Shown one piece after another: positions 10,701-28,030 of a stretch of 64,000 bases of DNA. Where the stretch lies: assembly GCA_021014325.1 (NCBI GenBank), contig CM037473.1, forward strand, positions 2,122,501 to 2,186,500, given 5' to 3'. Position numbers and translations under genes: made by a program. Each line of letters begins with the position of its first letter. Position 1 is the stretch's first letter. Source of the DNA: Plazaster borealis (Eukaryota; Echinodermata; Asteroidea; Forcipulatida; Labidiasteridae). The notes beneath the pieces were generated by a model. The model was given only the letters and a program-made list of their open reading frames with translations, did no database searches and was not told where the DNA came from.

Positions 10701-13700
10701 TGTCTAGTAAAAACTGCTATGGGCTACTTAACACCTCTTCTTAACTTGCCCTGTGGGCTACCAAAAACTGTGCAACCTACTTGTTTAAAATGCTAATATT
10801 TCTTCCTTTTCACATATGAATAATAATTGTTTTGAATAAGTTAAAATGCAGAGTTTACTAGCCCGGTGGGCTAATTTACAAAAAAAGCTCAAGTGCAAGG
10901 CCTGAAGGCACTTGTACATGTATACAATGAAAGTAATTAGTAGCTATTTGGACGAGAATACTTTACCTTTCAGTCTCATTTTGATATCATTTGTTTAAAT
11001 GATACCAAAAACAAGATGGCCACTTGATAAAGGTAAATGAAGCCATGTCTGAATTGGCGGCTGCAGCTAAGGCTGTTGCTAAGGGTGTTGCTATGGGCAT
11101 TCTGATGCTTTTTCACATGAAGATCAAGCCACAGCCACAGCTGCCATTTCAGACACGACCTCATCAGAGTGCAACTTTTGTTTTTAAACTCACAGCATTA
11201 CTGGCTTTACTTGGGAAGGCCCAGAAGTAGTTGGAGGTTCCTACTCTATCGGAGTCAACCATATTATCATCTACCAGACTCTGAAGAACATCCTTCACAG
11301 ACATGGAGGCTAAAAAATAATTAGCAATCAAAGAAAATTCATTTCTCATTACTTAACATATAAAGGTAGGGTCATAAATTGGTTTTTGTCACCTTAATGC
11401 TGATTTTTAGGCAAAATTATGAAGAAAGATACAATAAAAGTCACATGTGAAAGTTTTAGCTGAATACAGTGTCTCCTTGCTGAGAAAACAGCAAAAAACT
11501 GTCACAGTATTTTCCCACGAACATTGAATCCATCCACGCAATAGTGAGGTGACAGTGGGTACCAACTGTATCTCTGGCCGCATCTCCAACCATCAGAAAT
11601 ATGTGAGAAACGATTCATGCGTGAACCAGTGAATCCTTTTCTCAAAATAGTTTATACTATCAACAGCTGCAGTGCTTCTCACCAAGTAAGATTTTATGGC
11701 CATTCATTTTTGGAGTATTCACCCATCTATGACCCTACCTTTTAACTAATTTTATGAGATTTCTCAAGTCTCAAAAGTTAAAACTATTCAAGTGTGGTGT
11801 TCTGTATTTTAAAAATCCATGCCGATTATCTTTGCTTAATTTGTTTTAAGAGATTTTTTTATTTTTTATTGAAACAAGCGGGACAAGTAATTGAATGGAA
11901 TACAAAAGGTTACCTCGACAATCCAAAAAACCTTGAAAATTCTTCCCTTGGTTTTGAAAGATTTGGAAAATTTTCATACTGAGTATCTTAGCCAATCAAA
12001 CATGCTGAGAAAGGTTTCCATTTAACTACAATTCAAAAGTTAAATGTTTATTTATACAAACCATATTACTTCTAAGTGAATCCAGTTCCAAGTCCAAATG
12101 ATTTCAAAAAAGTTTGAGGTGAACCTTCTAAGTCCCTCAACAAATATCTGTAAAAGGTAGGCTTTACTCGATTTGTATTCAGTACTGCACAGCCAAACCA
12201 GTTGTAGGTGTTGACCAAATTCACCTGACGTCATATCTCATAATAATTCTTGGTTAAGCCATTACCTGTGCAATTTGCATGCAGTGTGCATAAAGGTGAG
12301 CACATCTTTACATGCAATTTGACTCCCAATATTGCAGACCATAGGCGGACTGTACTCCTAGAACTACGAGGTTTGTTCCGCTATCGTCTCTAGCGGAACA
12401 AACCTCATAATTTTAGGAGTAGGCAGACTGTAGCCGCATGTGACATCAGTGCTAGGGTTCTATACACTATTAGTTCCGCCAGAGGCCACTGGATTGTATT
12501 CAGGTGACATCGTTTTTATTTTTTATGAGAGATCACCTAACATCACAAGGCCGGACGGCCACTTCAAGGTGAGGGCTACACTTAACCGATTTGGGTTATC
12601 GACCCAAATCAACTGCCACCAGAGACACGTTGCCACCGACTCCTGGGGCTGAAACAGGGTTACCCCCTTGACAATTCGTAAGGATGTAAGCATATATGTA
12701 TTATCCACTAGGAACCTGGCTGGTAGAGCAGAATGCACTACCGTCCCAACTTTTTACAAAGCAATTATGGGTAAGTGCCTTGCTCAAGGGCACAAGTGTC
12801 ATGACCAGGATTCGAACCCACACTCTGCTGCTGACAACACCAAAGCTTGGGTCCAGTGAACTCTAGACTGCTTGGCCACGACACGCCACAAATATATCTG
12901 AAATATTTGAGGTGTCTCAAAGGAGTTATATGCTTCTTTTTTTGTCACACACTCTCAGACAGACAATATTACTCACTTATTCCCTTTGTTTTTGGTGCAA
13001 TTTTCTCCAATTCTTTCAACTGGAAGACTTCTTTCTGTGGAATAAATTATTATTATTATAATAACTTTTTGACTTATGAATCAATAGAGAAATTATTTTT
13101 CACCAAAATGTGTCAACATAAAACCAGGCGCGGATCCAGGGGGGGGGCGCACGCCCCCCCCCCAATTTAAAAAAAAAAAAAAAAAAAAAAAAAGAGAATT
13201 TTTTTTCTAAAATGCTGTCTGGGGATGGCGCGGTCTTTCATTCTGAAAAAAAAATCACGCCCCCCCCCGTTTGGAAAATCCTGGTCCGCCCCTGAAAACA
13301 ATATCTATAGTTTTTCATTCTTTGTTACTTCAAAGTTAGTACAACTACAAATCAGTTTTTTATTTTCGAGACTTCTGATTGTAACTTCTCAAGATAATTT
13401 ACCCTCTCAAAGAAAATCTCCATCATCCGTTGTCTTTTTTCCTCCAAGCTGAGTCCTCTCTTTTTAGACTGTTAGTGTTGGAAAGAATATTTAAAGTTTG
13501 CGTAAATCGACTGCACGACACAGGACACGATTTTGGTAAATAAATCATAGCACAATGACAGGCAGCTACTGCCTGGTAAATAATTATAGGATGGGAAGTC
13601 ATCTACTTTGTCCCCCCTTGACTACCCTTGCAAATAAATTGAATGACACTGATAACAATTAAGATTAAAACAAAATTTGCAGTAACAAAAAATAAAATCT

Positions 13701-14238
13701 TGGATCAGCAAGGCAAATTAATTCACATAATAAATGATCGGACCATCAATCCAGTCAGCATGGTCAGAAACTGACTATGTCGATTGAGGAGTGATTTCAT
13801 TATCTAAACTTTTCAATTGTTAACAAACTGTTAAGGTCTTTGTTTGAGTAAGGTCTGAAATTAGATTTATAATTTTATTTATTTTTTGAACTAGGCCCTA
13901 TTAAAAAGTGTAAGCATTTTGTTCAATGATCAATTCAAACTTCACACTTAACTTCTTTTTTACAGGTTAACTAGGCTAACTATAAAAAATAATAAGATAA
14001 TAATTTGATCAAAATGTAGATTAACCTAGGCCAACTGAACACTCACACAAAAATGTCCTACAAATGAGCTAGTATTAAAGGAGCTAATCCTGAAGAAAAG
14101 AAGTCTGAGTTAGTAGCTATTATTGAATTATTTATTTTATCAGATGATTGAAAGCAAGTTGTTTATTTTTAATTTCTAAGTTCTATTCATTTTCAAAGCA
14201 CAAAATGAAATTCAATTTATTGAGAACATACTCACCAT
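7791..14238 (-). CDS. MND1: meiotic nuclear division protein 1 (MND1), complete, seven coding exons
   Basis: MND1 pairs with HOP2 (PSMC3IP) in the nucleus and stimulates DMC1/RAD51 strand exchange during meiosis. Coding exons on the minus strand are 14238-14236 (ATG only), 13468-13403, 13034-12977, 11309-11194, 10039-9932, 9193-9034 and 7897-7791. Every intron is GT-AG and the phases join without a gap. The product is 205 aa, the length of human MND1. Landmarks: [19 protein letters not shown] (aa 2-20); [33 protein letters not shown] and [12 protein letters not shown], the N-terminal winged-helix region; a charged coiled coil with [17 protein letters not shown]; the C-terminus IKSWCKKKF and [11 protein letters not shown]. 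The last exon segment aligns to human without gaps. The ATG sits alone before donor GTGAGT, so the initiator exon adds one residue. Introns carry several transposons. It shares an upstream region with TMCO6. Confidence 0.96.
8232..8640. repeat. second CCGACACCCCTATG element with inverted ends
   Basis: It starts with CCCGACACCCCTATG and ends with ACATAGGGGTGTCGGAAAATAG, inverted relative to each other. An internal GGTTAGGGATAGGG tract lies near the right end. A LINE-like 3' tail (GGCGCCTTGGGCACTCTG, then ATT repeats at 8478-8500) lies inside it, which suggests a nested insertion. It sits in the last MND1 intron. Confidence 0.6.
8662..9012. mobile_element. TTAA-flanked TIR element (family T), in the last MND1 intron
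   Basis: Left end TTAAAGGCATCGTACACG and right end CGTGTACGATGCCTTCA are near-perfect inverted repeats. The left half has the ACTTACTTGGTAAGA block and the right half the AGATTATTCTTCCTG and CAATATCTCAAAAACGC blocks found in other copies. The right end is only 21 bp from the donor of MND1 exon 6 (9033). Confidence 0.85.
9494..9790. mobile_element. repeat related to 18060-18262
   Basis: It contains ATTTTCCTGC, TTAACTACTACCTGG, TTTCGCTTAGTGGATCGAGG and TAACTTCACTGC, all also present at 18066-18160. The block at 9497-9575 (TATTCAGTTTGCGGTAACACC, quoted in part: GTTTGCGGTAACACCATGTG) is found inverted at 18225-18262. The two copies share both pieces with a change in relative arrangement, so they are foldback-type copies of one element. 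This copy is in MND1 intron 5 between exons 6 and 5. Confidence 0.6.
11041..11160. mobile_element. short MITE with long inverted repeats (GGCGGCTACAGCTACGGC type)
   Basis: Left arm GTCTGAATTGGCGGCTGCAG and right arm CTGCCATTTCAGAC are inverted, and the inner parts (AGCTAAGGCTGTTG / CAAGCCACAGCCACAG) also pair. The element at 20092-20230 is a second copy of the same family with the same arms. The right end is 33 bp from the donor of MND1 exon 4. Confidence 0.8.
11358..11747. mobile_element. TIR element with AAAGGTAGGGTCATA ends
   Basis: The ends TAAAGGTAGGGTCATA and TATGACCCTACCTTTTA are inverted. The interior shares AGTTTTAGCTGAATACAGTG and TGTATCTCTGGCC (inverted) with 31540-31977 and with the degraded copy near 1 kb. 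It is located in MND1 intron 3, 49 bp beyond the acceptor of exon 4. Confidence 0.75.
12353..12421. repeat. strong perfect-stem hairpin
   Basis: ACTCCTAGAACTACGAGG-TTTGTTCCGCTA pairs with TAGCGGAACAAA-CCTCATAATTTTAGGAGT across a loop of about 5-6 bases. The inner 20+ bp stem (GAGGTTTGTTCCGCTA) is perfect. The next 60 bases contain a further TTCCGCCAG piece, so this may be the core of a foldback element. It is in MND1 intron 3. Confidence 0.8.
12515..12888 (-). mobile_element. tRNA-derived SINE, family A
   Basis: The head is at the right end on the minus strand (GGCCAAGCAGTCTAGAG as A box region; GGGTTCGAATCCTGG as B box). The body matches the copy at 7340-7698, including GGTGAGGGCTACACTTAAC and the TTGACC/AACTTTTTAC blocks. 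It lies in MND1 intron 3, 89 bp from exon 3. Confidence 0.85.
13125..13294. mobile_element. small MITE with CAGGCGCGGATCCAGG ends
   Basis: The left end CAGGCGCGGATCCAGG and right end CCTGGTCCGCCCCTG are inverted. Between them are G/C homopolymers and a long A run. Ends of the CAGGGGCGGATCCAGG type are common on non-autonomous DNA transposons of marine invertebrates. The flanks share AAAAC, which is too short to fix a superfamily. It is in MND1 intron 2. Confidence 0.7.
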
Positions 14239-14770
14239 GAATATGATAAAACTACGCTGACAAGAAAAATGAAAGTAGCAACAGTTAACTCCGTATATCT
14301 TTCTCAAACCTTATCAAATGTTTCTCGTAATTTCTTGAATTTTTACATTGAACATGTTGAAGAAATATGAACTTTCATAACAACATTTATTTACTAAAAC
14401 CAGGAGAAATCATTCGCCAATTTCGACTTTCGAGAACTCGCGGGAGATAGCGCCCTCTTCTGATTTTAACCTCGCTCAGATCTAGCAAAAAATCAAACAA
14501 AATCCTGAACCAGTTTATCTAACCTTTCAAGCAATATTTTTTCCCAATCAACTTTGTCTTCCTCTTTAATTAATGATCTCAACTTTTTTTGTAAAAAATT
14601 GCAACTCAATGCTCTCCTTAAAACTATTGAGAGAGGTTGTTGATATTTTTAGGTTTGTGCACATGGATGGGCGTACGTGCATTTGGATCGTAAATTTCGA
14701 CAGTTTTTAGCTGAAGATCCTGGGGAAAATTCCTAATAATTCTCTACATCCATTGAGATTCTTGAAGAAA
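14239..14770. promoter_or_regulatory. bidirectional intergenic region between MND1 and TMCO6
   Basis: The MND1 ATG (14236-14238, minus) and the TMCO6 ATG (14771, plus) face away from each other across 532 bp. This spacing is typical of divergent gene pairs that share a promoter. No TATA box is evident. The most GC-rich part, around 14415-14465 (CGAGAACTCGCGGGAG and AGCGCCCTCTTC), is the likeliest core. Both 5' UTRs must also fit here unless non-coding exons exist. Confidence 0.6.
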
Positions 14771-21273
<6,503 letters not shown>

Positions 21274-21334
21274 GTAAGAAAGTATTCGCAGTATTTCTAT
21301 TGAAATAAAAAGTTGCATCCCCTTAAGGTGATCC

Positions 21335-21560
21335 ACTGGCTGCCGCTTCCCAGGTTGTATCGTAAACTTGGGTGTGATCCCTGGTTATTATGGCAGTTGC
21401 AGGTTGAATGGCCTCTGACTGGAACCCCCGAACAAAGATATTGACGAAATAAGGAGACCACCAACATTAGGGCTAGATGGCTCATTTGGTAGAGCTCCAG
21501 CATGTTATTCGGGAGGTTGTAGGCTATAATCCAGCTCTAGTAAATTTTTCTTTGTCCAAG
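21335..21560 (+). mobile_element. tRNA-derived SINE, family C
   Basis: A tRNA-like box (CTAGATGGCTCATTTGGTAG) is followed by a weak B box and TCTTTGTCC. About 120 bases upstream (GAATGGCCTCTGACTGG, CCCCGAACAAAGATATTGAC) match the copy at 25555-25760. Confidence 0.7.
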
Positions 21561-21989
21561 CCAAAATTATTTCTATATATCCATTAGTTACGCCAAATTT
21601 GATTGAATTTTGTTTAAATTCTGCTTTTTGGTTGTAATTATTATTTTGTGTGCATCTGGACTTCTATTAACGTTTTGTATACATATAATAAGTAATTCAA
21701 CCCTTTGGTTCTGAAACAAATAAATGAATACATCAAGTTAATGAAACCATAGAACCTGTAAAGGGCACTTACGTAAGTACTGTCGCCAGGGTAACACAGA
21801 CACCTGAGAATCCTGTAAACAAGGCCATGTGATGTGTTAGCTAAATATAGCAGGTTTCTTTGGTGTAATTCTTTGTATGCCTGTATGATGTGAAATAATA
21901 ACACCCCCCCTCCTCCACAGTAAAGACTGCATCTAAAATGTTCTGAACATTGTAAAGAAAGATCTTTCAATTGTCCAACATTTAGGGCT

Positions 21990-22377
21990 TTAAAGTGATT
22001 GTATACATTTGGTAATTGGAACCCACTGTTTGTTTCAATCCTACATAGTTGTCATATACCATAAAACTAACCTGTGAAAATTTCATTTCAAAAGGTGGTA
22101 GCGTTTTTTAGATATTGCCGAAAATCTGGAGCGGTTATGTCCCCTGCAGGAAGAATAATCTGCAATAAGAATACACAATCTGAGAAACGTTACTGCAGTA
22201 ATGCTTCTCAGATTCAAATTTTTGGGGATAAAAAGTGATACCTTTTTTCATAACTGCAGTACTTAGAGTGAAAAGTTTCTCAAAATACATTACTAAAGCT
22301 TCTGAACTTCTTACCAAGTAAGTTTTTTATTGCCATTAATTTTCAGAGTCATTACCAAACGTATACAGAACCTTTAA
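21990..22377. mobile_element. TTAA-flanked TIR element (family T)
   Basis: Bounded by TTAA on both sides, with inverted ends AAAGTGATTGTATACATTTGG and CCAAACGTATACAGAACCTTT. The centre GAGAAACGTTACTGCAGTAATGCTTCTC is an imperfect palindrome (core TTACTGCAGTAA). The left half contains the GATATTGCCGAAAATCTGG block and the right half the CTTACCAAGTAAG block. Confidence 0.9.
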
Positions 22378-23848
22378 AGATTCCGAACTCTGCTAGGTTT
22401 ATATTTCATATTTCTTCACAGCAGATTGATTTCCTGGTTGGGTTCTTGAAAATTGTTTACAAGTTTCTAGTTTCTATTTTTAATCCTGAGTTCTGATACT
22501 TCTTTATGATTTCGACATCAAGAAACTAACAGTTTTTATGTGCGTTTTTGTTTTTGAATTGCTTGTTTCGAAAAAACAAAATCACAAAATACTTTTAGTG
22601 GTAAATAACAAATGTCAAAACAACTTTTTGCAAATCACTTGCAATAACATTACCAATCAGAGCTGACCTCAACAATAAAATAATTGAGCAAAATAACAAA
22701 ATACATGATGTCTTAAAAAAAATGAAAAATTTAAAAAAATAAAAAATCCCTGTCGTTTTGATTTACATGGTAATATTTTGCTACACTTACACCAGAAGAA
22801 GCTTGTAAGGAATTTTTTGATAGCAACGAGAAATGAAAACTTTCCAATTAAAACTGTAGTGCTGTGAAACGAATGGAAAAGACGGCCCTCCCTCTCCTAT
22901 GGATTTACAAGGTAGCTGTTTTGCTTTACTTTCAACCAGTAACCTTTATCGAATGACATCAATGAAAGTGAGTTAGCCTCTCATGATAAATTCTAGACCC
23001 GCTGTGTCCGTCAATGTCATGTGTTTTTTTATAGAAAGGCATGCGAGCAAGGAATTGTATCCCCTACGATTGAATGTCAGTCACCTCATGGAATGAAAAT
23101 ACACTTGGAGACTTTATTCCTCATGTAAAATGTGCAACAGAAAATACTATCACCGGTGCACAGATGCTGTTGACTGTTGCGATTTAAAGTTGTGTTTGTT
23201 AGTTTGTTACTTAGGACTTTTCACTTTCCCGCTTGGTTATTTTGTAACTTTAATACTTCCATGTGAAATAATAATCAAATAAAGCCCACACCGAAGGGCT
23301 ATTTCCTTTTACAGTTATTGATAAAATTCAGATTGCTAAGCATCTCTAGCAGTCAAATTATTTTATATTTTATTTGTTTAGCTGTTTTAGATTTAGCACT
23401 TGCAAACTTATAACCAACCAAAATCACCTCTGGTATAAATGCAAAAAGGCCTCAAAATTTGACCCTAGTCTTTCTCAAAGGCTAAATGACTACTTTGGCT
23501 GTAAGGCTAATCTTATTTTTATGTTTATATTTTAATTCCCCCTCCCCCCGCTCTCCATTCTTTGCTCTAAAACTAGAAAAACTAGTTCCAATAATTTTTG
23601 TTTTGGATGAAAATCTCATCTCACTAAGCCCGCTTAGATTTCTACTGGTAGCAAACATCCGACAGAGATAATTTATCTTGTTAAAAGTAAACCCAGTCCA
23701 GTCACTATTATGTCCATTCTTAGCTCAGCACACAGGAAGTGATGAGTGTGCTATGTTCAGGAAACATTGGTATTACTGGTTTTGAAATACCCACCGAGCC
23801 TGCTGGGCCAAGTCAAGTGATTTTAACATATGGGCCTATGTAGAGCCA
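22378..23848. other. intron-like or intergenic, no gene seen
   Basis: AT-rich unique DNA. One exon-like piece on the plus strand follows acceptor TTTTTTTATAG near 23034; it could encode about 30 aa (KACEQGIVSPTIECQSPHGM start) before a stop. It has no recognised similarity, so it is not called. Confidence 0.3.
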
Positions 23849-23857
23849 CAACCGTAC

Positions 23858-24070
23858 TAGTCTTGGTTCCAAGACCTTTGCACCGAAATGGTTCAATTCC
23901 AACAACGCATCGAAACGGATCAATTCCAACAACAGAGGGGGTCACTATCCTTGGTTCGATTACAGACAGCCGTCAAACCACTGCGTCAAACGCAACGAAT
24001 TCATGAAGAAAAGCGCGCCCTCTGTTGGGTTATCACGAGTATGAGATAGTAACGTTTTGGACCAAGACTA
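23858..24070. mobile_element. non-autonomous DNA transposon with 9-bp target duplication (Mutator-like)
   Basis: The inverted ends TAGTCTTGGTTCCAA and TTTTGGACCAAGACTA bound a 213-bp element. It is flanked by a perfect 9-bp direct repeat, CAACCGTAC, at 23849-23857 and 24071-24079. A 9-bp duplication is the hallmark of Mutator/MULE insertions. The interior has two copies of CAATTCCAACAAC and no coding frame. Confidence 0.88.
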
Positions 24071-24479
24071 CAACCGTACAAGGTTTAATGTCTGCATCAT
24101 TGTGAGGTAGAAGCAAAACTCTTTGAGCTACACTGTAAATACTAATTATCTATAAATAAACGTGAAGTAATTCTGCTACATGTTTTATTATTATTATCAT
24201 TATTATTTATTCGGCCAAAATATGCAACAATCATACAGACATGAGAGTGAACGGGTAATTCAATGCAGAATAGGATAGGTAACAGGATGTCTAGTTTATA
24301 AATGAACAAACTGAAAATAATAAATGGATTTAAAAAGCAGGAGAAGGGACCAGGGATGGGAGAGAAGAGAATTGGTGTAGAGAGAAAAAATTGTTGTTTT
24401 TCTTCAATAATTCAACTCCTCTGACAAGGTGTTTGGGGTTCCTCATTCCCTTTTTGAAGGAATTTTTTAACTCTGTTTT

Positions 24480-24790
24480 CGTCTTATAAAACATTTATAA
24501 GGTTGGCTATGGTTTTTTTCCCATCCTTTCACCTCTGTGGACCCCGGTTGGAGTCCCACCTCAGACCTGTATTGGGTTTTCAGTCCCTACCTGATTGCGT
24601 GGGTTTTCCCCATTGAGGTTTTCCTCCCACATCTAAAACTTAACATTTTTGTTTGTTCCTGTTCATCCTGTTATCAGCGCTAATTGTGCTGTTGGATGTG
24701 TAATAAAAAAACAATTGACTTGGGATACACCAAGTGAGAACACTGGTCTTTGACAATTTCCAAACGTGTTCATGCCTTTAATGCAACATT
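24480..24790. repeat. repeat remnants, including a family T end
   Basis: The block ACCCCGGTTGGAGTCCCACC to TTTTCCTCCCACATCTAAAA looks like a dispersed element end, but it has no second copy here. It is followed at 24718-24780 by the right-end piece of family T (GGGATACACCAAGTGAGAAC, TTTCCAAACGTGTTCATGCC, TTTAA) without its left half. Confidence 0.55.
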
Positions 24791-25554
24791 TGGTCCTTGA
24801 GCACAACCTCATTAGTGATGTTTGTGTGGAACGTTGTCAAGCTGTAACCAAGTCCCATGAAATCAAAACGTCGTTAAGGAGTCTACATGGGTTGACATCA
24901 TTAGGAACGGATCTCGCTTTTAAAACCTAAATTGCCAGAGGGAATTTATTTATGGAGTGAGCGGTTTGGAGGAATCGGAGAGTCTGTTTTCATCATTGTT
25001 TGTGTAATTTGAGTTTCTCTGGGTAATAGAAAATCTAGCTTCATGCCATGTCAAACTAATTGTTTTTCTGGAACGAGAGAACAAATTATTTTTGTGTAAT
25101 TTGTATCAACAAGATGAATGAAATCTTATACAAATGTATGAAATTTGTCTTTATTAAATTTAACTGGGAGGTAATTCTCTTTAGTTCTTATCTTGTTTTT
25201 AAATTTGTTATAACAAGCCACTTTGTTTTCTCAAATGAGTGCCCATGTTCATGTTTTCTTTTCTTTTTTGAGTTTTTATTTTTTTTAAACTGATTTGCTT
25301 GGTTTGAGCTCTTCCAAAAGAACCCAACATTACTTCTTCCATTTAGGATCTGCCCCCCCCCCATATGATATCTGGAACTCTTTGGTAAACAAAATACCAG
25401 AATAAAATGTTTCATATGATAAACTTTTATATAGTTATAGTATGGCTCTATGATTAAAGTTATTTTTTTGTCTACACGCAGAAAATGTATTTGTTTATAT
25501 ATGGCTACGTCAGATTATCTCATAAAAAATACTTGTAACATACCACAAGGGAAA

Positions 25555-25760
25555 CTGACTGGGAAACTCGGGTGTGATCCCTGGCTATACAGCAGTTACA
25601 GGTTGAATGGCTTCTGAGTGGCACCCCCGAACAAAGATATTGACAAAATAGGAAGACCACCAACATTAGGACTAGATAGCTCAGTTGGTAGAGCGCCGGC
25701 ACCGATCCGGAGTTTACAGGTTCAGCTTCCACTCTAGTCAAATTTTCTTTGTTCAACCCC
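25555..25760 (+). mobile_element. tRNA-derived SINE, family C
   Basis: A clear tRNA head: TAGATAGCTCAGTTGGTAGAG as A box and GGTTCAGCTTCCACTC as B box. The preceding GGGTGTGATCCCTGGCTAT and CACCCCCGAACAAAGATATTG blocks match the copy at 21335-21560. Confidence 0.8.
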
Positions 25761-25899
25761 CCAAAAATCCCAAAATGAACGACATTATAAGAGCGCTTTC
25801 TAAGGCCTTACTAGTCATTGCATTAAGATCGTGTTTGAGAAAAATGCAAACACAAACTACAGTTGTAATTGGCCAGAAGTGCACCCTTAACCCTTTTTA

Positions 25900-28030
25900 A
25901 ACAGCACATATTTGGCAAAAACTGTTTAAGAATGTGGTACACATGAATAATTGCCCATATCTTATCTGAATGAAGTCATATGAGAATAAACTAAACACCA
26001 TCATAAAGAGTATGAATCAGACAAATTGTAAACAATTTCAACGTTTGCAAAAAATCAATTGATTTTGCAAATGAGGTATTTAATTTTCATACAAAAGATA
26101 AAAACAAAGGTTATAAGAGTAGTAAATCAATATACTTTGGGCTGAGACATATACCAGTGAGTACCAATTGGTTATTACAGTCATTTATGATTACCAAGCA
26201 TCTCACCAACAAAAATGTCCAAAAAATTTGGAAGAAAATGCATGTTTATTAGTTTTCCACTAATTAAATATGATTATCATTTTTGTTCAGTAAATCCAAG
26301 CATTTTACTCTTTTCACCCTTGAAATAAGACAATGCTCTATTTGATTTGTTCTCATGTCAGAAAATAGTAAATTCAAGACTAATTAGCAGACTGTACAAC
26401 TACCTAGCCTAACAACTACCAAACCATTCTTATTAATTTATTATGCAAATGAAGGTTTAATTGAAAACTATGCTAATGAGATTACTGGATATGCATATTC
26501 ATTATTACGAGGTCAAAGTTGAAATTTGGGGGTTTGGTGAAGCAAATAGCATGAAAAATGTGCAGATGGAGACAGCATTAGTTTACAAACATTTTCATTT
26601 GTTCTGAATCTTTGTGGACATGGTTCAATCATACAGTCTCTCTTCTTTGTGAAACAAAAATGATGCCCACAAACTTCACACAGGGTCTGAACTTTATTTA
26701 TTTGTTGCTCCAAAAATACAGTTGCCTCTCATCACAAAGGGTTGTGAACAGGGCCACATATCTCGGCACACAATTCTACCTCTGTAGCCCAGACATCCTG
26801 TATACCACACCAACAACAAGTTGACCCTGCAATGTACCTTATATGGCAATACTGGACTAATCCACTCACTAAAACAAGGGGGGTAAGCTTATACAATGGA
26901 GGGTGAGCCCAATAATTGAAAGTTCATTCAACTCTTATATGGAACAAATTTGTTCCATAAGAGAGGGCGCTGTATAAAAAGGGTTAAAAATGTACCTGAT
27001 TTTTGATGCAGGACATATTTACAGCCAACAAATTTAGAAAAAAATAAAAATAAATATGTATATAATTTTTTTAAATTTAAATTACTTAATTTGATTATAG
27101 CAATAGGGATCAAGAATATTTGTTTGTATTACTCTTACACCACTTAAAATGCAACACCACTTAAAAAGCAAATGCATTTTAAGTGCAAGCTTTCCGTTGG
27201 GTGAATAAAGCACTGTATACTCGATGCCTTCCGAACTCTGCAGAGACAAATTCATAGGTTACTCAGCTTGGATTGACGACATCATAATCATTGTGGACCG
27301 GTATCAACTTGACTACCAGCATAAATATTACAACTCAATAATATCTCCATAGAAAACAGCAGACACTTTATTATTATTGAGAAAATGTCTGTATCAACAC
27401 CGAGTGGAAAAGATAAACATGTTTTTATGTAATTCGATAGTCATCACATGATTCTGGCCTATAAATAAAGACTGTTGTTGTCATGCGTTTATATTATAGT
27501 TCATTCCAATCTAAGTGTTGTGATCTGGGACACAGAATGCATCTTAAGAGTGTGTTGGGTTTTTTGAGATGTAGAACTGATGCACAACAGAGAAACAGTT
27601 AAATGGTTGGTTTGAAGCCGAAACTTTATAACTGGTTGTTCATAATTCATCAATTTATTCAATCAGTTATCCTGGGTGGTCCTGAAATGACTTAATTGAA
27701 GAAAATGTTGTTTGAATTTACCTCTGGAAAAACGAAGGGAAAAAATCATAAAATAATTGTAATTGTTATGCTGTGTCATAAACTGGACATCTATTTAAAA
27801 AAGATCCTTTTTGATTTTTGGTAACAAAAGACGATTAGATCCTAAAATAAAAACCAAAGATGTACTTTTCCCTTGTGAACATTTTTTAAAAGAGTGATCT
27901 TAAAGCTGTCAAATTAAACAGAGACAAATTAGTTAGAGTGATTAAAGGGAAAGTGAAGTTTAACAAATATATTTAAAATCTTGTGAAAGATAGTAGTTAC
28001 CCCGAGAACTTGGATAGTGAATACTTTGAC
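25900..28030. other. AT-rich stretch, no gene seen
   Basis: No exon could be supported on either strand. A SINE family B fragment (AGCACTGTATACTCGATGCC) is present at about 27208-27250. Confidence 0.4.

Noticed and set aside
25675..25740. Possible functional tRNA gene (TAGCTCAGTTGGTAGAGCG)
   Set aside because: Acceptor stem does not pair and an identical context occurs at 21335-21560; it is a SINE head.
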